From assembly GCF_033439725.1 (NCBI RefSeq), contig NW_026944383.1, forward strand, positions 5,332,001 to 5,396,000: a DNA stretch of 64,000 nt. Reading direction: 5' to 3'. The translations under genes were made by a program, and so were the position numbers. Source of the stretch: Neurospora tetraspora. Its lineage: Eukaryota; Ascomycota; Sordariomycetes; Sordariales; Sordariaceae. The notes below the pieces were generated by a model. It worked only from the letters and a program-made list of their open reading frames with translations, was not told the origin of the DNA and did not search any database. Positions within the stretch are counted from its first letter, which is position 1. Every line of letters starts with the position of its first letter. Below are positions 1 through 13,053 of this stretch, in pieces.

Positions 1-153
1 AGAGTGGCCCAAACCCAACTCTTCCAGTCCTAAAAACCTTCCTCCGAGGGGGTATCCAAATCCGCCGTTGAGACCATACCAGTTACAGTACGCCATAGCG
101 TCTTATAATCAACTCTTTAAACTATATTAACCGCCGCACAAACGTCAGAACAT

Positions 154-1324
154 TTACTTCTTCTGCTCCTTCTGAGTGATGGCGACGCAGTCGTCACTCT
201 CGTACTGGGGAAGCGCACCACCCTCTTCGAGCTTGGCCAAGTCTCCAGGGAAGTAGATGCCGTCGATGGGAACCGGGTCCTGGTTGTGGAGGTACATAAA
301 GTAGTAGTACGCGCCGCAGAAGCCGCCGCCGCCGATGGTGTTGCCGATGAGAGCAGGAATGATGCCTGGTTAAAGAGTGTTAGTTTCTTTGTCGCCATCA
401 ACCAGCGAAGGGAAGACAAGACAACATACCCTTCCAGATGTACAGGCCAACAGTGACCCCGGGGGTGCCGTGCCAGATACCAAAGGGAATGTAGAACATG
501 TTGACGACAACGTGGTCGAGACCGAGAATGGCGAAGCAGAACACAGGCCACCACATGCCCATGGCACGGGACATGAGATCCCTACCGGACAGACCGAGAT
601 AGGCAGCGAGACACACCATCCAGTTGCAGCCGATAGCGCGGATGAAGATCTGGTGCCATTCGGGAACAACTTGCTTGGCGTAGACGAAGTTCTGAATCAG
701 CTTTACCTGTGCAGGATCCGTGAACAAGCCGCCATCTGGAAACAGAGAGACCAATTAGCGTTGCTCCAAGGCCATGAGTCCCGTCGGACAAGGAGAAGAA
801 CGCAACTTACAACCAAAGATAATCGCCATAACAAAAAGAGAGCCGGCAAGGTTACCCCAGAAGCAGATGAACCAATGCAGCAACATCTTATGCCAGGGGA
901 TACGGCCTTGAAGACAAGCCACACCAGTCAACTGTTGGACATGAAGTTAGCACCTGAGAAACAGAGAAACCTTGCATCTTCAACATCCACCCCCAAAATC
1001 ACATACCATGGTAGAACCAGTAAACAAGTCGGCACCGCTCATAAAGATCATAACCAAGGCGCAAGGGAAGAGAATGGAGCTGGTAACGTGGACGAGACCA
1101 GGAGTGTTCTCAGACATCCAGGGAAGATTACTGGCGATAAGGGTGGCACCAGCGGCGAAGGATGCTAGACAGCCGGCAGACACGGCCGAGAGAAAGGTCT
1201 TGGCGGGGAATATGCCGGCCTTGAAGGTGCCCAGACGGCCGACGATTTCGATCGTCTCGATAGGGCTGTAGGCGTTGCCATTGCGAACCCAGACGGTATT
1301 TTGCTGATTTTGAATGCGAGCCAT
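154..1324 (-). CDS. Formate/nitrite transporter (FNT family)
   Basis: Integral membrane channel/transporter for small monovalent anions such as nitrite or formate, expected in the plasma membrane. I place four exons on the minus strand at 1324-1007, 931-811, 735-430 and 365-154, with introns starting GTATGT, GTAAGT and GTATGT; the joined frame is 957 nt (318 aa) with matching phases. The protein shows the family's alternating hydrophobic helices: a glycine/alanine-rich first helix (AGATLIASNLPW), the GADLFTGSTM segment, the GNLAGSLFVMAI helix, and a C-terminal helix after GGGGFCGAYYY. The C-terminus is short, polar and lysine-rich (QKEQKK). Length and motif order fit fungal FNT proteins such as the NitA type. 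Substrate is inferred from the family, not visible. The neighbouring genes give no pathway clue. I am confident of family and exon structure; the first ATG is the only good start upstream of exon 1. Confidence 0.93.
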
Positions 1325-4191
1325 TTTGGCGGCTTGACTATCGGGTCACAAGCTTGAAACCGGTGGGTGTTGTTGTGTGATGGAAGAGAGGCGTTCCCCC
1401 GTATTGGGAACTTTGGCTGATGTTGGGACGAACTGCTAATCGTCGAAGGAGGTTCAGGAACTATGTCGCGCCCAGCGAGAAGTGAGAAGTGTTCGTGACG
1501 GTGCGAGGTTGAGGTGAGGTGAGGTATAGTGGTGTGAGAAGAGAGGATGAACCAACGGCTGACAGAATCGGACGAAGGTCGAGGCAAGTAGTCCTTCAAA
1601 TGTATGGGAGCTAAACCGGAGAACCAGCCTAAAAAAGTAGTCCCCCAAAGCTGTGGATATCTCGTGGCTCCGCGGTGGAGTCAAGTTCCAACACCAGGTA
1701 CACCCTCGACATTCGAGACTAGGAATGGAAGGCCCCATCCCTGTTTGCTGAGATATAAAGTCACTCCCAGTGGACTTTAAAGTCAGGAGCATGTTCATGG
1801 GGGTGAAGCGTCCGCGTCATTTTGCAACTCTGTGAACGGTAAAGATGGGAAATGGATCAGCACTCAGCTCTCACAATGGAGGCTCAAGAGAAGAGGGATA
1901 AGGGAAACTGTTGACTCTGGATGGACGCTCCTGACCCTCACGCTGCCGGTGAGACCGTAAAAGTCCAGTTGTTTACGACCGAAGCTGCCCGGGTCTCGTC
2001 CGTGGTTAGCACGGCAGGCTGAGGATCAGAAATCTGGGGTTGAGGCGCACAAAAAGTGCCATGGCGGGAAAATCCAATCTGTGACATCGGAAGTCCAGGC
2101 TGTACCTCTATGACTTCTGGAATGCGTGACCAGCTTTTTGAACTCGTCCCTGGCCACCCGACCGGCCGCTGCCAGTAAGTACCTCAACTCAACAGTGTAT
2201 TCTACTAGGTACCTTGACCTTTAGAGGTTAGAAGGCAAAGTACCTAGCCTTCCTTCCTTTTGCTTATAGGGCGGTCAACATTGGATGTCATTCCAACTTT
2301 GGAAGTTTTAGTCTGATCCAATGTTTTGTTTACATTTATTCCTGGACCAAACATCCAATGTTAGGAGGTGCGTAAAAGTTCAGATGCGGCGCACCGGCCC
2401 TCGTGCGCATCCGGTCTGATGGTTCTCGGAGTCGGTATGAGCGGTTCATGAACAGCACAAGCCCCCAGCGGTGGCTGCTTCATGTGTCAAATGTTCACTT
2501 GACTATCCCATTTTTCTCTTTCACGATGTCGGCCGTTTCGGATCGCCCAGACCCCCCAGAACAAGAAGGCTCAAGTGAAAGGATCATGGAAGAAGGCTTG
2601 TCTCCAAGGGGGGTTCAAAATCTCTTGCTTTACCACAACAAGGGCCGACTTGGTGGGCCCCATCGAGGTGTTATGACTCGCGCCGTACCCAGCTTACCGT
2701 GACCCAGTTGTGATCAAACTCCGCCCAGTGGAATTACGACCACAAGATAAGTGTAGCCCCTTTTTCTTCAGGCTTAGCCGAAGCCCAAGGTAAACAAAGC
2801 AAAGGAGGCAACGATAACCTCCTTGTATCCGTTGGGCCGTGCACTTGGCCGGCAGCCGGCAATCTAGAGGTAGCAATGTGTTAACCGGCACCGATACGGC
2901 TAGGACGCGCGGCACTCTTTGCCCCCTGGAACATTCTGCGCACCAACAAGTGCGACGCCGACACGATCAACGGGCAGAGCCAAGTCTTGGTAGAGACGAC
3001 AACCTCGACTGACGAGTCGACGACGAGTTGATCTCTGAGCAGCGCGGGCAGGGTGTTATCTTTTGAGCAATCTAGTGTAGAATACAACTAAGATGATTGA
3101 ACGGTTGGATTCGTCAGATTCATCGAGGTTGGCGTCGCCGGCGTCGCCGGCGTCGTATCGTTTACACAGTAGCTCTCTGCGCATCATCCGTACTGAAGCC
3201 CTGGCGGTTGGCGGTTATGCGTTGGAGAGGTTGACTAGGGACGAACGGATGGGGTTAAAGGAACGTGGAGAAGGTCCGAGTGGAAAGCCTAAACCCATAC
3301 AGGTACAGTGAGTGAGAAATCCCTGAACCCCCCTCCATGAATTGGCGACCCCCCATTGGGAACACCCCAGCATCCCACTCTGCGCCCTCTCCGCAACTTC
3401 CGTGCCGGTCGCCAGGGATCTCGTGTACATTGGCGGAGAGGGGTGTGTTGTCGACCCGTTGAGGCAAAAGATTTGGAAGACCGGTTGTCGGTGGTGACGG
3501 TGTGATGCCGGCGTGCCGTTCTTCGGTTCTTCCCCTCAGTACGTCGTCGTCGTCGTCATTTGTCCTCCATGATCTCGATCGGAGGAATCTTGCATTTACA
3601 CGCTCCTCTCCCACTTGCCGCGTATAGTCCAGGAACTGGTTACCCGTGAGCGCTTTCTCAAAGTTCGTTGTCGTTCTCCAAAAAGCAAACGTTAGCAGGC
3701 AGGAGGCCAAGCTGAAGAAGCATGAAGGCGCCCTCGAAGGCCGTTTCAGACCCGCTCCGAGCACGGGTATCGTGACCACCGTCCGCCGGTGGACAGTGGG
3801 CCTCTCTACTCCTTGGGTTCAAATTTCTCCGCTCACCCTTGAGGGAGCGACACCGACTATTGGACCTCGGGGCGAGATTCAACCGATGGAAAGCTTCCGA
3901 TGCTCAGCGCCTGAGCGCCTCCTGTTGGGGACCAAGGGCACGATTCCAGCCCACGCAGCTGCCCGACGTCAGCCCCTTACACAATAGAAACAGTCTTTTG
4001 TACCGGATGAATTGGAACTCGAAAGAGGTATCATGACATCAGAGACACGAGTAACGAACACCGACCGATGATCCCCCTTTCCAACGGCTCCCATGATTCC
4101 ACACCGACCTTGCAGCAGCAGATAGCATTTCCCCCCCGGAACCATAACGCCAAACCCCAAAGACCGCAAAACACCCATGCAGTTATTTCGG

Positions 4192-4224
<33 letters not shown>

Positions 4225-4505
4225 ACAACGACAACGACGACGACGACAACGACGACAATGACGATGCCCCTCTCGCTCGGCCTAGAAGCCAACAAATAAT
4301 GAGGAAGGAAAGTGGTGGCGAATAGGGCAGGCAGACCGAGCCCGGAGCGGAAAAAGGCAGATTTAAGGCCGTAGCTTAGCCGAGCGACCCAGTTCTCGAA
4401 AACTTTGCCAATCAACGGTTCCGGTCCGCCGCGCGAGTCTCCTCTTGGTCGACGATGTAATAGAGATCATCCACAGGCGACGGCATGGACACCACGCCAG
4501 TACTT
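1325..4505. other. Intergenic, no convincing gene
   Basis: About 3.2 kb between the transporter start and the 3' end of the receptor pseudogene. Short open frames occur on both strands but none has family-like sequence or consistent splice sites. It holds a 12-bp inverted repeat (2277-2288 with 2351-2362), a GTC/GAC microsatellite at 4191-4258, and short AGGTACC/GGTACCTAG motifs common in Neurospora non-coding DNA. The promoter of the transporter must lie in the left part. Confidence 0.6.
4191..4258. repeat. GAC/AAC trinucleotide microsatellite
   Basis: Continuous run of GAC units interspersed with AAC, about 68 bp. Six-frame translation gives poly-D/N or poly-V runs, which are artefacts of the repeat. 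No gene is visible around it. Confidence 0.9.
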
Positions 4506-6315
4506 TCAGGGGGCCGAGACCATCGGGTGCTGACTGTCTCTCTGAACTGTCTCGATCTGGTCACCACTCCTTCCAGCAATTTCCCGTGGCGGTGCGCATC
4601 TTGGGTCCCCGCCGGAAGATGGCCTGAATCTGGAGAAAGCTGCCCCCATCTCCATCTCCCCGGGCTGTTCCCCACACAGCTCGCCCCAGATTTGGTTACC
4701 GTTACCCTGCATGTCAGCGGCATCGTCGAGCTTGTCGCAACTGGTGGCTGAGTTGCTGGGCGGTGACCGAGTGACGTGAATCGACTTTGTCACGTGGATG
4801 GATAATCGCAGATGAGCCCTCGGCGGAGCTCTGAGCTGGGAATCTTCACCGTCATCCCCATCCGACGTGTCGCGATGTTGATGTGACACTGTCCCACCAA
4901 GGGAGGTGCCCGTCATTGACATGGAATCTTGGTCTCGGTCTCGCTCCAGTTCGCGGCCCCTATTCTCACGTTCTTGCGTCGAGGCGGTCGACATACCACT
5001 ACCACTACCACCACCACCACCATCGATCCCCCGGGCTTCGAGGTCGGATATTCGCAGCGCGGCTTCTTTTCGAAACAATTCATTATAGACGCGAAGGTCA
5101 TAGTTGTCGTACTCGTCCACGCTCGACAAGGCGCCCTCTCCACCTGGTTTCATCTCCGACATGGGGCTCGTCGTGGTAGAGTTTGAGCGGTGCTGTCGAT
5201 GTGTACGAGAGTGAGGGTGAGTAAATGAGTGCCTGGATCCTCGCCTACTGTGGATGCTTCTGCTGTGGGTGCTGTGGATAGGGGTTATCCAGGGGAGACT
5301 GGTCGTGGATGTATCGGCTACCGGTGGACATTAGCCGAGGGAAAAGTCGCTGGATAAGCGGCTTGAGAGTCATGATGCATGCACAAGTAATGGCAGCATT
5401 GACTTCTACATTTGTCCAGTAGACGAGCGTCGGCATGTTGTATGTCGAGTCGAACGGCTTATAGGTCTTGAGCCCTTCTGCAAATTGGCGGTTATGCTCG
5501 ATCAGAACCAAGAGGCGGAGGACAGAGACGACGCAAACGCTAAATAAGTGGAAACGGTAAGTCATGATGAACACAAATACTGCCCCTTTACCTCGGTGCA
5601 AGGGGACGAGAAGGACAAGGAGGATGAGGAGGCTGGTTGATGCTTCTCGACTTACAAAAATCACAAAGCGAAGACTCCAACTAGGGCGATCTTCTGGCGC
5701 CGTGGTAGCTTCAGTCTGGAAAGAGCTGGCATGGGGAGAGCCATGATGAACAGATCGCTTCCAAACATTGGCGGGGTGGCAGTAGACTTTCTTCCGGGGA
5801 TCCAGAAGTAGCTCCAGTCACAAAAGGCCGCGAGAGGGACACATGCGGTGCAGACGGATATGACATGCCAAAGGCCAATGGCCGAGACGGCGACGATGCC
5901 GACTTGAATGGCCCGCTTTGTTCAGCTGTAGGTGAAGATGCGCCGGTAGAGTAGCAGGATGGAGATTCTGGTGAAGGCGAGACACAGAGAGTAGAAGATG
6001 ATGCCATAGAAGGCTGCCTGCACGTCGATGCCAAGTGTCGGCCTGGTCAGCAAACTTTTCAAATCCTCAACCGAAGGAAGGCGCAACCGTACCCTTTCCA
6101 GCGCTGGCAGCTGCAGATGCAACCCCGCGCCTCTTGCCGCTTCTGCATCGTGAACTGAACTTGGCGGTGATCTTGAACTGAGGTGGACCTGGGGAAAGTG
6201 CTGACTGGGCTCCGCTCGGGAAGGACTGATGGGGCTGGGGATAACGTACGCTCAATCGCGCTTGCTGATACTGCAGCGGAAAACACCTGCAAGAGACACC
6301 GTGACCATCAAACGT

Positions 6316-6322
6316 GAGTCCG
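6316..6322. other. Target-site duplication, left copy (GAGTCCG)
   Basis: GAGTCCG directly precedes the GGGG start of the 6.17-kb element and is repeated at 12490-12496 just after its end. Adjacent bases (T versus C) could make it 8 bp with one C-to-T change. Confidence 0.75.
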
Positions 6323-8434
6323 GGGGGTCGTTAAAGAGGTCCTAGGTTTAAACCTATTTCGGACGTGCACCGCCTAACTCTAACTACCGCACGGACAAAC
6401 ACCAATATCACTTATAACTTCTAAGTCCCGTACGCAATCGCGCTTAGCACGCAAATACTACGGGTAATGCGCGCTAAAGCTGCGGGCTAGTGCTGGCCAA
6501 CATATGCATTGTAGGCTAGTATTATAATAGCGATACCAGCATCATCATATATAACACAAAGTTAAGGTTGGGTTTTTAAAACTTTATATATAATATAAGT
6601 ATAGTTAGAAGAATCTCACCTTAAAATATTAAATATTTAAATATAATATTAAAAGATTTAATATTAAATATTATAATTTACTATATCTAAATTAAATTTC
6701 GTCCGTTAAAAACGTTATTTAACGACTATAATAATTATAAAAAAGTTCTATTATTAAAATTATCGTCGTTATATTACCCTATTTTTTATTATTATATTAA
6801 AATTAATCTTATATATCCCAATACTCTAATAATACGGGAAACCGTCGGGGTAATTAATTATATAAAAGTAAAAAAAGTAAAATAATAAGTAAAAGCCCCT
6901 TAGAATAACGAAAAAGCTCCTTCGAATAACAAAAAAACTACTAACTAACAAAATTCTAATTACTTATTAGCTTCTATATTATCGTTCTTACTATTTTCAT
7001 TCTCGCCATTCTTATTTTCGGTATCCTCCTTCTTAATATTCTTATTAATCTTATTCTTACTATTCTTATTCTTATTATCCTCCTTTTTAATATCCTTATT
7101 AATTTTATTTTTATTAACCTTATCCTTATTAATATTATCGTTCTCGCTATCCTCTATATTCCTATTATTATTAAAAATAATATTAAATATAAATATACCT
7201 AAAGTATCGCTCGAAAGAAAATAAAAAATAGTAACCTAGCAATTATTTAATTATTATCCTGTATATTTAAAGTTTTTTTACTCAAATTTACTATATTAGT
7301 ATTATAAATTTAGAAACTTCTTTTTATATCGTAGACATTTTGAACTATTTCTTCAATAGCTTTTTATATCAAATAAGCCGAATCCGCTATATTTTCCGTA
7401 ATTTACACTTAACATTTAAAGAATTCCAACTTCGCCTTCCTATATTTTTCTTCTTCAGTCTTCTTAATAATTAAAGTATAGGGAGCGGTATTAAAAGCCT
7501 ATAGGAAAATAGCGGAGCCGGGAATTAAAGGGGTAGTAATAGTACTACTACTATTCTTTTTATATTTATATATCTCTCTAACGAAATTTTAACCTTACTT
7601 ATAAAAGCGTTAATACGTTTCTTAAATTTTAGAATATAGTTTTTTTCCTACTAAACCTTTAAGTTAGGAATAATATAATATAGGATTTAAACGTATTGGT
7701 ATTTATTAAATAATAATTAAGCTTTAAAAGTTTAATTCATATCCTTATATAAAATAATATAGCTACCCTTCGTATACTCCTAATAAATATTTCCCGTACC
7801 CTTTTAATTAAAATATTTGTAAATATTATTAATCTTATTATTAATAATTCTATTAACGTAAACGCTATAAGGCAAATTCCTTTCTATATTAAACTCTTTC
7901 GTCAGCTTCTTATTCGGAGTAAGCGCGTCCTCTACTTCTATTTCTAATCCCTTATTATTTTTCTACTATATATTAATTTTTAAAAAATAGTAGGAAAGCA
8001 AGGTAATTATTTTACGCGAACCTTCTTTAGAGTTCCCTTCTCTTTATTTCCACCTCCTTTTTTATTACTAATGCGTATATTATGGAGCATTTTAGTAAGT
8101 TTGAATTATATACTAGATAATTGCAAAGTCTATGTCAATTACCGTTCAAATTCGCCTAATAAGAAAATATAAATATTTATAGTAGCGGGAAAGACGCGTA
8201 ATATAATAGAACTTGCTATATATATATAAATAACGTTAATAGAAATTAAAAAAGCGATAAGTATATAGGGGATACGTATAAAGGTTCGTAGTCGTAAATT
8301 TATAAAAAGGAAAGAGGAAAGAAGAGGAAGAGGGCGCAGCGAAGAAAGATATAGAGGGGTAGGGATTTCCTAATTAGGAATATTTATTTAAATAAATTTA
8401 TTTTAAATATATTATAGAGATTTTCAAACAGAAA

Positions 8435-8493
8435 GTATAAATAGAAGGTGCAAATAGAAGGTGTAAATAGAAGGTATAAATAGAAGGTGTAAA
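8435..8493. repeat. 14-bp tandem repeat (four units)
   Basis: Four consecutive copies of roughly GTATAAATAGAAGG, with small variations, inside the 6.17-kb element. Confidence 0.85.
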
Positions 8494-9039
8494 CGAATTT
8501 ATTATATCGTTGACTATTATCACGAATTTGGGATATTTTAGTATTTCTTATTTTATTACTTATACGAAATATTAGTACAGGGTAATAGTTCGTTAATATG
8601 TCATAAATATCTTGAGTATTCATTTAAATATATAATTATATACTACGCTATAAGTTACAAAAATTAATAAAATAATGAAATAGGGTATAATGAACGTATA
8701 TTGAATATTTTTATTAAATTCTACCCAAATATAGCACTTGGGTATTAATTGCAAGCGGCTATAATTAATAGTTGCTAATAGCGTATATAAGAGTATACCT
8801 TTTATTACGGGGTTATAACTATACTACTTACTATATTATATTATAAAATATCTTACCAACTACTTATTTTTAAAGGGTATTACTTTAGAAAAACGTTTAA
8901 AAACTCTAAGTTTGCACTACCCCAAATGTATATTTAAAAATCATCTTTTTCGCAGCTCATAAGTACTTAATAATAGCCCTATATAACTAAACACGTTAAT
9001 GAAAGAGGACATTGAGAACAAGAATTTTTCCTGAGAAAA

Positions 9040-9520
9040 AAAAAAAGAAAATCTATATAAGTATTAGGGATTTTAAAGACTAAAAAAAAGAAACCTATAC
9101 GGGTAAATACTAATATTAAAGTAGCGAATTAGTAAATTATCCTCTTCTACTCTATATATATACTCCCATATAGGTATTAGGGATTTTAAAAATTAGGAAA
9201 AAGAAACTTATACGGGTATTAGGGATTTCAAAGACTAGAAAAAAGAAACCCAAATAGCTATCAAAGAAATCGAATTAAGAAAGGAGAACCTAAAGTCAAA
9301 AGTCAAGTACCAATGTTAAAACAGCGAACTAATAGGTTATACTCTATATATATATTCCCAAAAAAAGTATCAAGGACCTCAAAGACTAGAAAGAAGAAAC
9401 CCGGATAATTATTAAAGAGATTAAGTCAAAAAAGAAGAATTTAGAATTAAAACTTAAACACTAACGTTAAAGTAGCGAAATAGTAGGCTATCCTCCTATT
9501 TTACTCTATATTACTCCTAA
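9040..9520. repeat. Degenerate tandem/interspersed repeat block
   Basis: The motif TATTAGGGATTT plus AAAGACTA and AAAGAAACC recurs at about 9062, 9175, 9218 and (diverged) 9368. A second motif, GTTAAAGTAGCGAA followed by a pyrimidine stretch and CTCTATAT, recurs near 9115, 9315 and 9465. Copies differ mainly at C/T and G/A positions, so this is an old minisatellite inside the element that was also hit by RIP. Confidence 0.7.
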
Positions 9521-11049
9521 GATTTAACCCGCGCGTTATTTAACAATTAAATTAATTCCTCTATCCTAATAGCGCTAATAAAGTTAATGCTATTTCGAAT
9601 TATAAGGTAGAAATTATTTAATACCCAGTCTAATTTATTTAAACCGTTATCATTAACCTTTATAAAATCTAAAATCTCCTATACCCTTGCAATTAACTAC
9701 TCATTAACCTCTTAAAAATTTGATTTATATTTTCGAAGTATATTAATAATATAATTAAAAGTACTGTTAAATAATATACAGATTTCTTTATAAAATTCGA
9801 ATTTATTCTTAGCCTAAACATTAATTAATTAAAGAAAATAAATAGGCTATAATAAATCAAAAGAGAAGTAGTAGTACCAAACATAAATATAAAGTAATTA
9901 CTAAATAACGAACTAGCGGTATTTATATTGCAGTATACTTATAAGGTACTTACTAATACCCATTAAGTTATCTTCGAGGTTCTAAAATTTCGGATTTTAT
10001 AATTTAAAAAAATTGTTCCCTTTAAGTGGTAGTCGTTCGGCTATAAGGATAATATTCGGTTCTTTATTTTCTATCCTATTATTAAAAAAAATAAAACATT
10101 AGTAAACTAATAGGTAGAAAGATACGGGACAGATTTTATTCATTAAATTATTCTTTTAATAATAATATTTCCTAATTAGATATACGAATATATTTAAATT
10201 TAGGGGGTTACTATTTACGCCGTTATTCTTTAATAATATAATATTGCCGGAAAACGAAAATCTATATACGGATTAGTAATTTATTAAACCTAAATTCCGG
10301 AAAAACTAATATAAGCGGTCCCCAGTAGAATTTTAAGCGGGATTGCTACTTGTCAATACAGCGAAAATAATTGTATACGTTATTAATAATTATGTAGAAA
10401 ATATTGATCAAATTATATAACGCGCTTATTTTTTACTTTAAGGTAGCGTTAATAATTTTTAAACAAGTATATTAAAATTTAATTATATTCGTAGTATTAA
10501 CCTATAAAAGTAGCGGGACCGTATATTTAAATTAATATACTTAATACTTAATATAATTTTACCAATTTCTACGGAAATACTTAATTTATACTAGGTTAGT
10601 ATAAATAATAGCTTCGTTAATAAATTAGAAGTAATTTTCCTCTATTGACCGGTTATATAAAATTATAGCTGTAATTTGCAAAGTACGGGTATTATTTTAA
10701 AAGTATTTATAAAATATAACCTAAAAATATTTCTTATATAATAAATATTCGACCGTATTTACCCCGTAATAAATAATATCGAAAGTAAGCCGTATACCCT
10801 TTTATTCTACTACTAAATCGTTTATAATTATATATTTTAAAGCTTAGCCCCGTAGACTATTATACTATTCGATTAATACTTTTAAATATTTTCTAATAAT
10901 TTCGCTAATTTAATTAAACGTAAAGAAAAAATTAATAAGAAACTATAATCTACAATTATCCCGTACTATAATTATAAAAAAAAAAAGCAAAATAAATCGT
11001 ATTATATATTAAATCTATAATTACAATTAGATTATATTCCCGTAAAATT

Positions 11050-11690
11050 TCTAAGCAATTCTCGCTTATAAGACTAATCTAATAGTAAGTTTATCCCTCT
11101 TTTTTTTCGTCTCCAAATTAAAATCAAAGAGGGAAACGCATTTAACTTTCTAATTATTAAAATTATTAAACTCTTAAAAATATTTTTCGTATTCCGTTAT
11201 AAAAGAATCTTCTTTATTAATAATGCGCGGTTTTTTTTTCAATTTAAAATTTAAGGATTTTATAATATTAATGAGCTTTTAGGTAATAAAATAACGACCC
11301 TTATAACGATTTATCCGCTCTCTATAAGCGGGATAATCGCGCCTAAAGACTATTTTCTCTACCGTTATAGTAAGGTAATTTATTAAAAGGAGAAGCGTAA
11401 TATACTCTTTTATAGCTATTAATATATTATTTTAATTATAAAAGTTTATAATATAATTATACTATTCGAAAATAATAATTTTATAATTATTATTATAAAT
11501 TACCCGTTCAAAGCGTACGAGATAATAATTTTTTAAATAGCGGATACTTTTAAACATTTTTTTAATCCCGCTGCTTAATTATTTATTATCCTTCTATATA
11601 CGGTAACAGTATCGCAATTTTTCTATATATTCTCTTAACTTCCTTTTAAACGTTTAAATTTCCCTCTTAATATAAACGTATAAAACTTAA
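11050..11690 (-). pseudogene. Former transposon protein, stops are mostly TAA/TAG
   Basis: Reading the minus strand from about 11,690 downward, one frame stays open for roughly 200 codons apart from about eight TAA/TAG codons and no TGA. Recognisable protein-like stretches include KRKLREYIEKLRYCYR, GIKKMFKSIRYLKNYYLVRF and KIVFRRDYPAYRERINRYK, rich in Lys, Arg and Tyr. The stops fall where Gln would be sensible, as expected for CAG/CAA changed by RIP. I cannot assign a family: I see no integrase, reverse transcriptase or DDE signature with certainty. It is probably the central part of the transposase or an accessory protein of the 6.17-kb element. Confidence 0.5.
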
Positions 11691-12489
11691 CGCTAATTAT
11701 ATTCCTATTTAACAATTAATATTATAAACGTTCCAACTTCCTAATAACGCCAACGGATTTTTATAATATTTATAAGAATATAAAAACTACTATTTAATTA
11801 CCTTACAATTATTAGAATTAATTTAAAGGGTTCGCGGCTTCATTTTCCGCGGCGGCTACTTTAATAATTAATTTTATTATCTATAATAAAAAGAAGCGAG
11901 GAAAGTACTTAAAAGGAGTTAAGTAGTAGTGGGTTTTCATTTTCTATATATTTAAGGCGTACGGGCTCGTTAAATGCTTCGGGAATAAATTAATTAAATA
12001 TATTAGAAGTAAAATTTGGCGTAATATTATCAGTAATTATTTCTATAAATAATTAACTAAAATAAACTTTATTAACTAAAATTAGGGAATTTATTACCCT
12101 ACTTTCCCGTATCGGGATCGCATCGGGCCGGTAATTAATATACGAATAAAAAATTATAGTATATAACAACGAATAACTTACCTATTATTAATATGTAGAT
12201 AAGTATATATATTAATAATTAATATAAGGTTATACTTTAATAATATTATATAGTATATAACGGGAAATGCGGTAAGTAATAATATTTATTATAGTCATGG
12301 TCGCGCGAAATTTAGGGGGTTGGTAGCAGCTGCGGGAAAATTGCAGGAATATAGCGTAAATAAAGTACAATAGTACAAATATTATTAGTGGGCGCTTAGT
12401 ATAATTTTCTAAATCTTGCGCAAAAGTAACTTTTATAGCCAGTGCTAACCCCTATAGGCCAAAAACCCAGGACCTCGATAATACTCCCC

Positions 12490-12496
12490 GAGTCCG
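12490..12496. other. Target-site duplication, right copy (GAGTCCG)
   Basis: Second copy of GAGTCCG, immediately after the CCCC end of the 6.17-kb element; matches 6316-6322. Confidence 0.75.
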
Positions 12497-12860
12497 TCCA
12501 CTCTCTAGCATTTCCACTTCCTCTCTTTTTCCTTCGTCAATCCAGTCCCCAGAATGAACATACAAGTGACGGTATGAGCCACCAATCCGCCGGCCCCAGC
12601 ACATTATTCAACTTGGTCCTCGTGTAAAACCGCAACGTAACAAAGGTGAGTGCAATCAGCCACGTTAGTACTGCACACGCGATGATGTCGGCGTCAAGTG
12701 GTCGTCCGGCGTGGTCTGGTGTTCCCCATTTACGGTGGCCCAAGTGTTGGCTATGCTCAATTAAAAAAGTTTGGTCAGAAAATGGCCCATGCCAGCTGCA
12801 GGCACTAGATTCACGCTGAAGGGTGGCTTCTATAATCCAATACAACACCCTCTATTGAAC

Positions 12861-12951
12861 CAATAAAGCAAAGCATTGGAGCAAAGCAATGAAGCAAAGC
12901 ATTAGAGCAAAGCAATAAAGCAATGAAACAATGAAGCAATAACCAGAGGCA
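12861..12951. repeat. Tandem repeat, GCAAAGCA(A/T)T units
   Basis: Overlapping copies of AAAGCAATGAAGCAAAGCATT-like units inside the 819-bp element. Confidence 0.85.
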
Positions 12952-13053
12952 ACGAAAAGGCCAAAAGCAATGAAAGTCAACCAGAATTAATAGAAGTCAA
13001 TTGAAGTCGAAGGGGTATAATAAGCTGAGACTCTGAGAGTTAATGAGATTTGG

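Larger units (their letters stand above)
6323..12489. mobile_element. 6.17-kb AT-rich TIR DNA transposon, RIP-degraded
   Basis: The ends are imperfect inverted repeats: both read GGGG, then a diverged stretch, then GAGGTCCT(A/G)GGTTT and CCTAT (6336-6349 on the left, 12463-12476 reversed on the right). GAGTCCG flanks both ends at equal distance. Inside, base composition collapses to A/T with TpA in place of CpA/TpG, typical of RIP. On the minus strand between about 11,690 and 11,050 a long frame is interrupted almost only by TAA/TAG codons, i.e. probable former CAA/CAG, which implies a former transposon protein. I do not recognise its family. It lies wholly inside intron 1 of the receptor pseudogene, whose remaining intron would be about 100 bp. 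TIR plus a 7-8 bp duplication argues for a cut-and-paste DNA transposon rather than an LTR element. Confidence 0.75.

Noticed and set aside
377-1168. 263-codon plus-strand frame opposite the transporter
   Set aside because: Antisense shadow of the FNT exons; no motif, and it crosses intron sequences.
3969-4415. Minus frame with a long poly-Val run
   Set aside because: Created by the GAC/GTC microsatellite; no conserved sequence on either side.
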